Part shown: positions 14,203-15,647 of the stretch, piece after piece
Layout: each line of letters begins with the position of its first letter
Numbering within the stretch: position 1 is the first letter of the stretch
From: JABDBK01 sp964453575
GTDB taxonomy: Bacteria; Pseudomonadota; Gammaproteobacteria; DSM-16500
DNA: 15,647 nucleotides
Reading direction: 5' to 3'
NCBI GenBank assembly: GCA_964453575.1
Contig: CAYVRW010000056.1
Location: 1-15,647, forward strand
The notes under the pieces: model-generated
Seen by the model: only the letters and a program-made list of their open reading frames with translations
What the model was told of the DNA's origin: nothing
The model's database searches: none
Made by a program: the position numbers and the translations under genes

Positions 14203-15162
14203 ATGAAAAATACAAGCATATTTCCACCCATTTCTTCATTTGAAGAATATGAAAAACTCAAAGCTAACATCGAAATATTTGAACATGCAGCAAAGGAAAT
14301 CATTCATCGACATCAGCTACCCGTTGAATTATCGCTTACCCTTTTTTCTGACGGTACTAACATCGTATTCGCACATGGAAATCAAAGAGTCATTAAAATA
14401 TTTCCACCGTTTCATTACGACCAATTTAAAGCTGAATTATTAGTATTAAAACACATACAGGAAAAATTATCAGTATTAACGCCTATCGTTGAATGTGATG
14501 GAGACATTTCAGGTTGGCCATATATTGTTATGACTAAAATTCCAGGAACACTTTTAGAAGAACTCTGGGAGAATATGGAGTTCAGTAATAAACTTATTAT
14601 CGTTCGCGAATTAGGATCATTGATTCAAGAAGTTCATTTATTACCAACCGAAGGGCTTGAAGAAATCGATTCGCATTGGTCAGAGTTCATCAACAAACAA
14701 ATAACTTTTTGTGAGAATAAGCATCAATCAGATCTTCCTAAACCTTTAGCAGAACAAATTCCTACTTATCTTGAATCAATAAAGACTTCATTAATGCAAA
14801 TGAATAAACCTGTGATATTAACAGGTGAATATACACCCATGAATATCTTAGTCAATCAAGTTAAAGGCGTTTGGCATATCACAGGAATGATTGACTTCGG
14901 AGATTCCATGTTGGGCATGCCAGAATATGATTTACTGGGGCCCGGAGTTTTTCTCATACAAGGCGACAAACATCTTTTAAAGGAATTTTTAGCATCTTAC
15001 GGGTATTCTCATGATAGGATAACCTCCATGCTAAGTCATCAGCTTACGGCATTAATGCTTCTTCACAAATACAGCAATTTAAATGTTCAGATAAGAATAA
15101 AGCATTGGAAAAGCAAAGTTCATAGCTTAGAAAATTTAGAAAATCTCGTTTGGGGATTGTAA
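14203..15162 (+). CDS. APH-family kinase-like protein with altered catalytic loop
   Basis: The start is the ATG at 14203, with AAAGGA 6 nt upstream; an in-frame ATG at 14137 lies inside the promoter. The protein has 319 residues with the APH fold. RVIKIFPPF (around 62-70) carries the nucleotide-binding lysine and WPYIVMTKIPG (around 105-115) the hinge. The catalytic loop reads LTGEYTPMNIL, so the usual HGD is TGE (T207, E209) while N214 is kept, and GMIDFGDSMLG keeps the second metal aspartate D231. The conservative Asp-to-Glu change and loss of His could lower activity or mark a subfamily with another acceptor; I cannot decide from one sequence. It is divergent from the VOC operon and ends at a strong terminator. 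Confidence 0.87.
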   Translation: MKNTSIFPPISSFEEYEKLKANIEIFEHAAKEIIHRHQLPVELSLTLFSDGTNIVFAHGNQRVIKIFPPFHYDQFKAELLVLKHIQEKLSVLTPIVECDGDISGWPYIVMTKIPGTLLEELWENMEFSNKLIIVRELGSLIQEVHLLPTEGLEEIDSHWSEFINKQITFCENKHQSDLPKPLAEQIPTYLESIKTSLMQMNKPVILTGEYTPMNILVNQVKGVWHITGMIDFGDSMLGMPEYDLLGPGVFLIQGDKHLLKEFLASYGYSHDRITSMLSHQLTALMLLHKYSNLNVQIRIKHWKSKVHSLENLENLVWGL

Positions 15163-15163
15163 C

Positions 15164-15193
15164 ATTTGCCCTCGACATTTAACGAGGGCAAAT
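15164..15193. terminator. Bidirectional intrinsic terminator hairpin
   Basis: Perfect 11-bp arms, ATTTGCCCTCG and CGAGGGCAAAT, flank an 8-nt loop. The hairpin begins 2 nt after the TAA of the APH-like gene and ends 4 nt before the stop of the convergent DUF1062 gene. The GC-rich core bounded by A/T steps can act on both strands, although the trailing U run is short. Confidence 0.8.
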
Positions 15194-15197
15194 CTTA

Positions 15198-15647
15198 TTA
15201 CCATTTTGTAAAATCAATTAAAAGCTTACAACCAAATCCAATCTTTTTAGATAAATCATAATATTTATCTCCATTAATGATAATCGCCTCCTCGTGATGT
15301 AATCTTTCTATTTGCTTAGCTGAAAGATTTAACTTTTGTTGTAAAACTTTTTTGATAGTTATCGAAAGTTCATATTTTGAAATAATTAAAATTGAAATTG
15401 AACTTTTTATTGAATGTAAATATTTATCTTGATGATCTATAATTTCAATATTGACATGACTATTTAATTTAACTTTATTATTTTTTGCAATGGATTTATT
15501 AAAAGCATAATGCCATGCAAGATCAACATTATTTTCCTGAAATCCGCAAAATAAGTCATGATCAATATGCGACAAATTCTTTCGACTTAAAATATTCATT
15601 TTCCATGTGTTTTCACAATAGGAACATTTATAAATTAACCATACATC
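15198..15647 (-). CDS. DUF1062 family protein, N-terminus cut by right edge
   Basis: A start at the ATG at 15599 would give only 133 residues, but the frame stays open to the end of the window. It adds 16 codons, DVWLIYKCSYCENTWK, directly before MNILSR. The sequence DVWLIYKC-x2-C-x2-TW followed by I-SR is the hallmark of DUF1062 proteins, so the true start is outside the window and the gene is partial. The CxxC is one half of an expected zinc-binding pair; the other half would be in the missing part. The visible C-terminal region contains a predicted S4-like segment (KKVLQQKLNLSAKQIERLHH, then INGDKY), which could bind RNA. The function of the family is unknown. It is convergent with the APH-like gene. 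Confidence 0.8.
   Translation of the reverse strand, partial: DVWLIYKCSYCENTWKMNILSRKNLSHIDHDLFCGFQENNVDLAWHYAFNKSIAKNNKVKLNSHVNIEIIDHQDKYLHSIKSSISILIISKYELSITIKKVLQQKLNLSAKQIERLHHEEAIIINGDKYYDLSKKIGFGCKLLIDFTKW

Noticed and set aside
1..15647. CRISPR arrays, insertion sequences, tRNA or rRNA genes
   Set aside because: No spaced direct repeats, transposase motifs, terminal inverted repeats or tRNA cloverleaf sequences were seen. Repeats found are protein-coding or short operator-like palindromes.

Overview
The window is AT-rich DNA carrying densely packed bacterial genes with clear Shine-Dalgarno sites. Small PAS-LuxR regulators, a giant TPR/ankyrin protein with no secretion signal peptide, and many scattered small-molecule-modifying enzymes suggest a host-associated gammaproteobacterium of the Legionellales type (Legionella, Coxiella, Berkiella relatives). 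That is an inference from gene content; no rRNA, tRNA or core marker gene is present to prove it.

Left part (1-3020): the first codons of a GNAT acetyltransferase running off the left edge, a SAM methyltransferase (minus), and, divergently, a P-loop (shikimate-kinase-like) domain fused to a LuxR helix-turn-helix. Just downstream lies a 27-residue remnant of a second P-loop protein of the same kind. Its stop codon is 2 nt from the GTG start of an aminoglycoside-phosphotransferase-like (APH) kinase.

Centre (3021-7226): one 1401-codon minus-strand gene. It encodes TPR repeats with a large internal duplication, ankyrin repeats, a coiled coil and a C-terminal domain that resembles PARP-type ADP-ribosyltransferases by motif order. 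The ankyrin-plus-PARP-like layout recalls tankyrase and fits a translocated effector. Its leader could form two mutually exclusive RNA structures beside the ribosome binding site.

Regulatory part (7448-9879): two paralogous PAS-LuxR regulators facing tail to tail with 5 nt between them, then an unrecognised 277-residue protein. The upstream regions of the P-loop-LuxR gene and of one PAS-LuxR gene share ACGTA/TACGT inverted elements, which are candidate operators.

Right part (10059-15647): a RimJ/RimL-type GNAT converges on a five-gene minus-strand operon (VOC, GNAT, nucleotidyltransferase, GNAT, APH; the first junctions are ATGA overlaps). A third, divergently transcribed APH-like kinase has TGE where the family has HGD, and its promoter is interleaved with the operon promoter. 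A strong hairpin terminator separates it from a DUF1062 protein cut by the right edge. The window therefore holds three APH folds, four GNATs (one partial), one nucleotidyltransferase, one VOC protein and one methyltransferase. This looks like an antibiotic-resistance-like or small-molecule-modification cluster, but no substrate can be read from the sequence.
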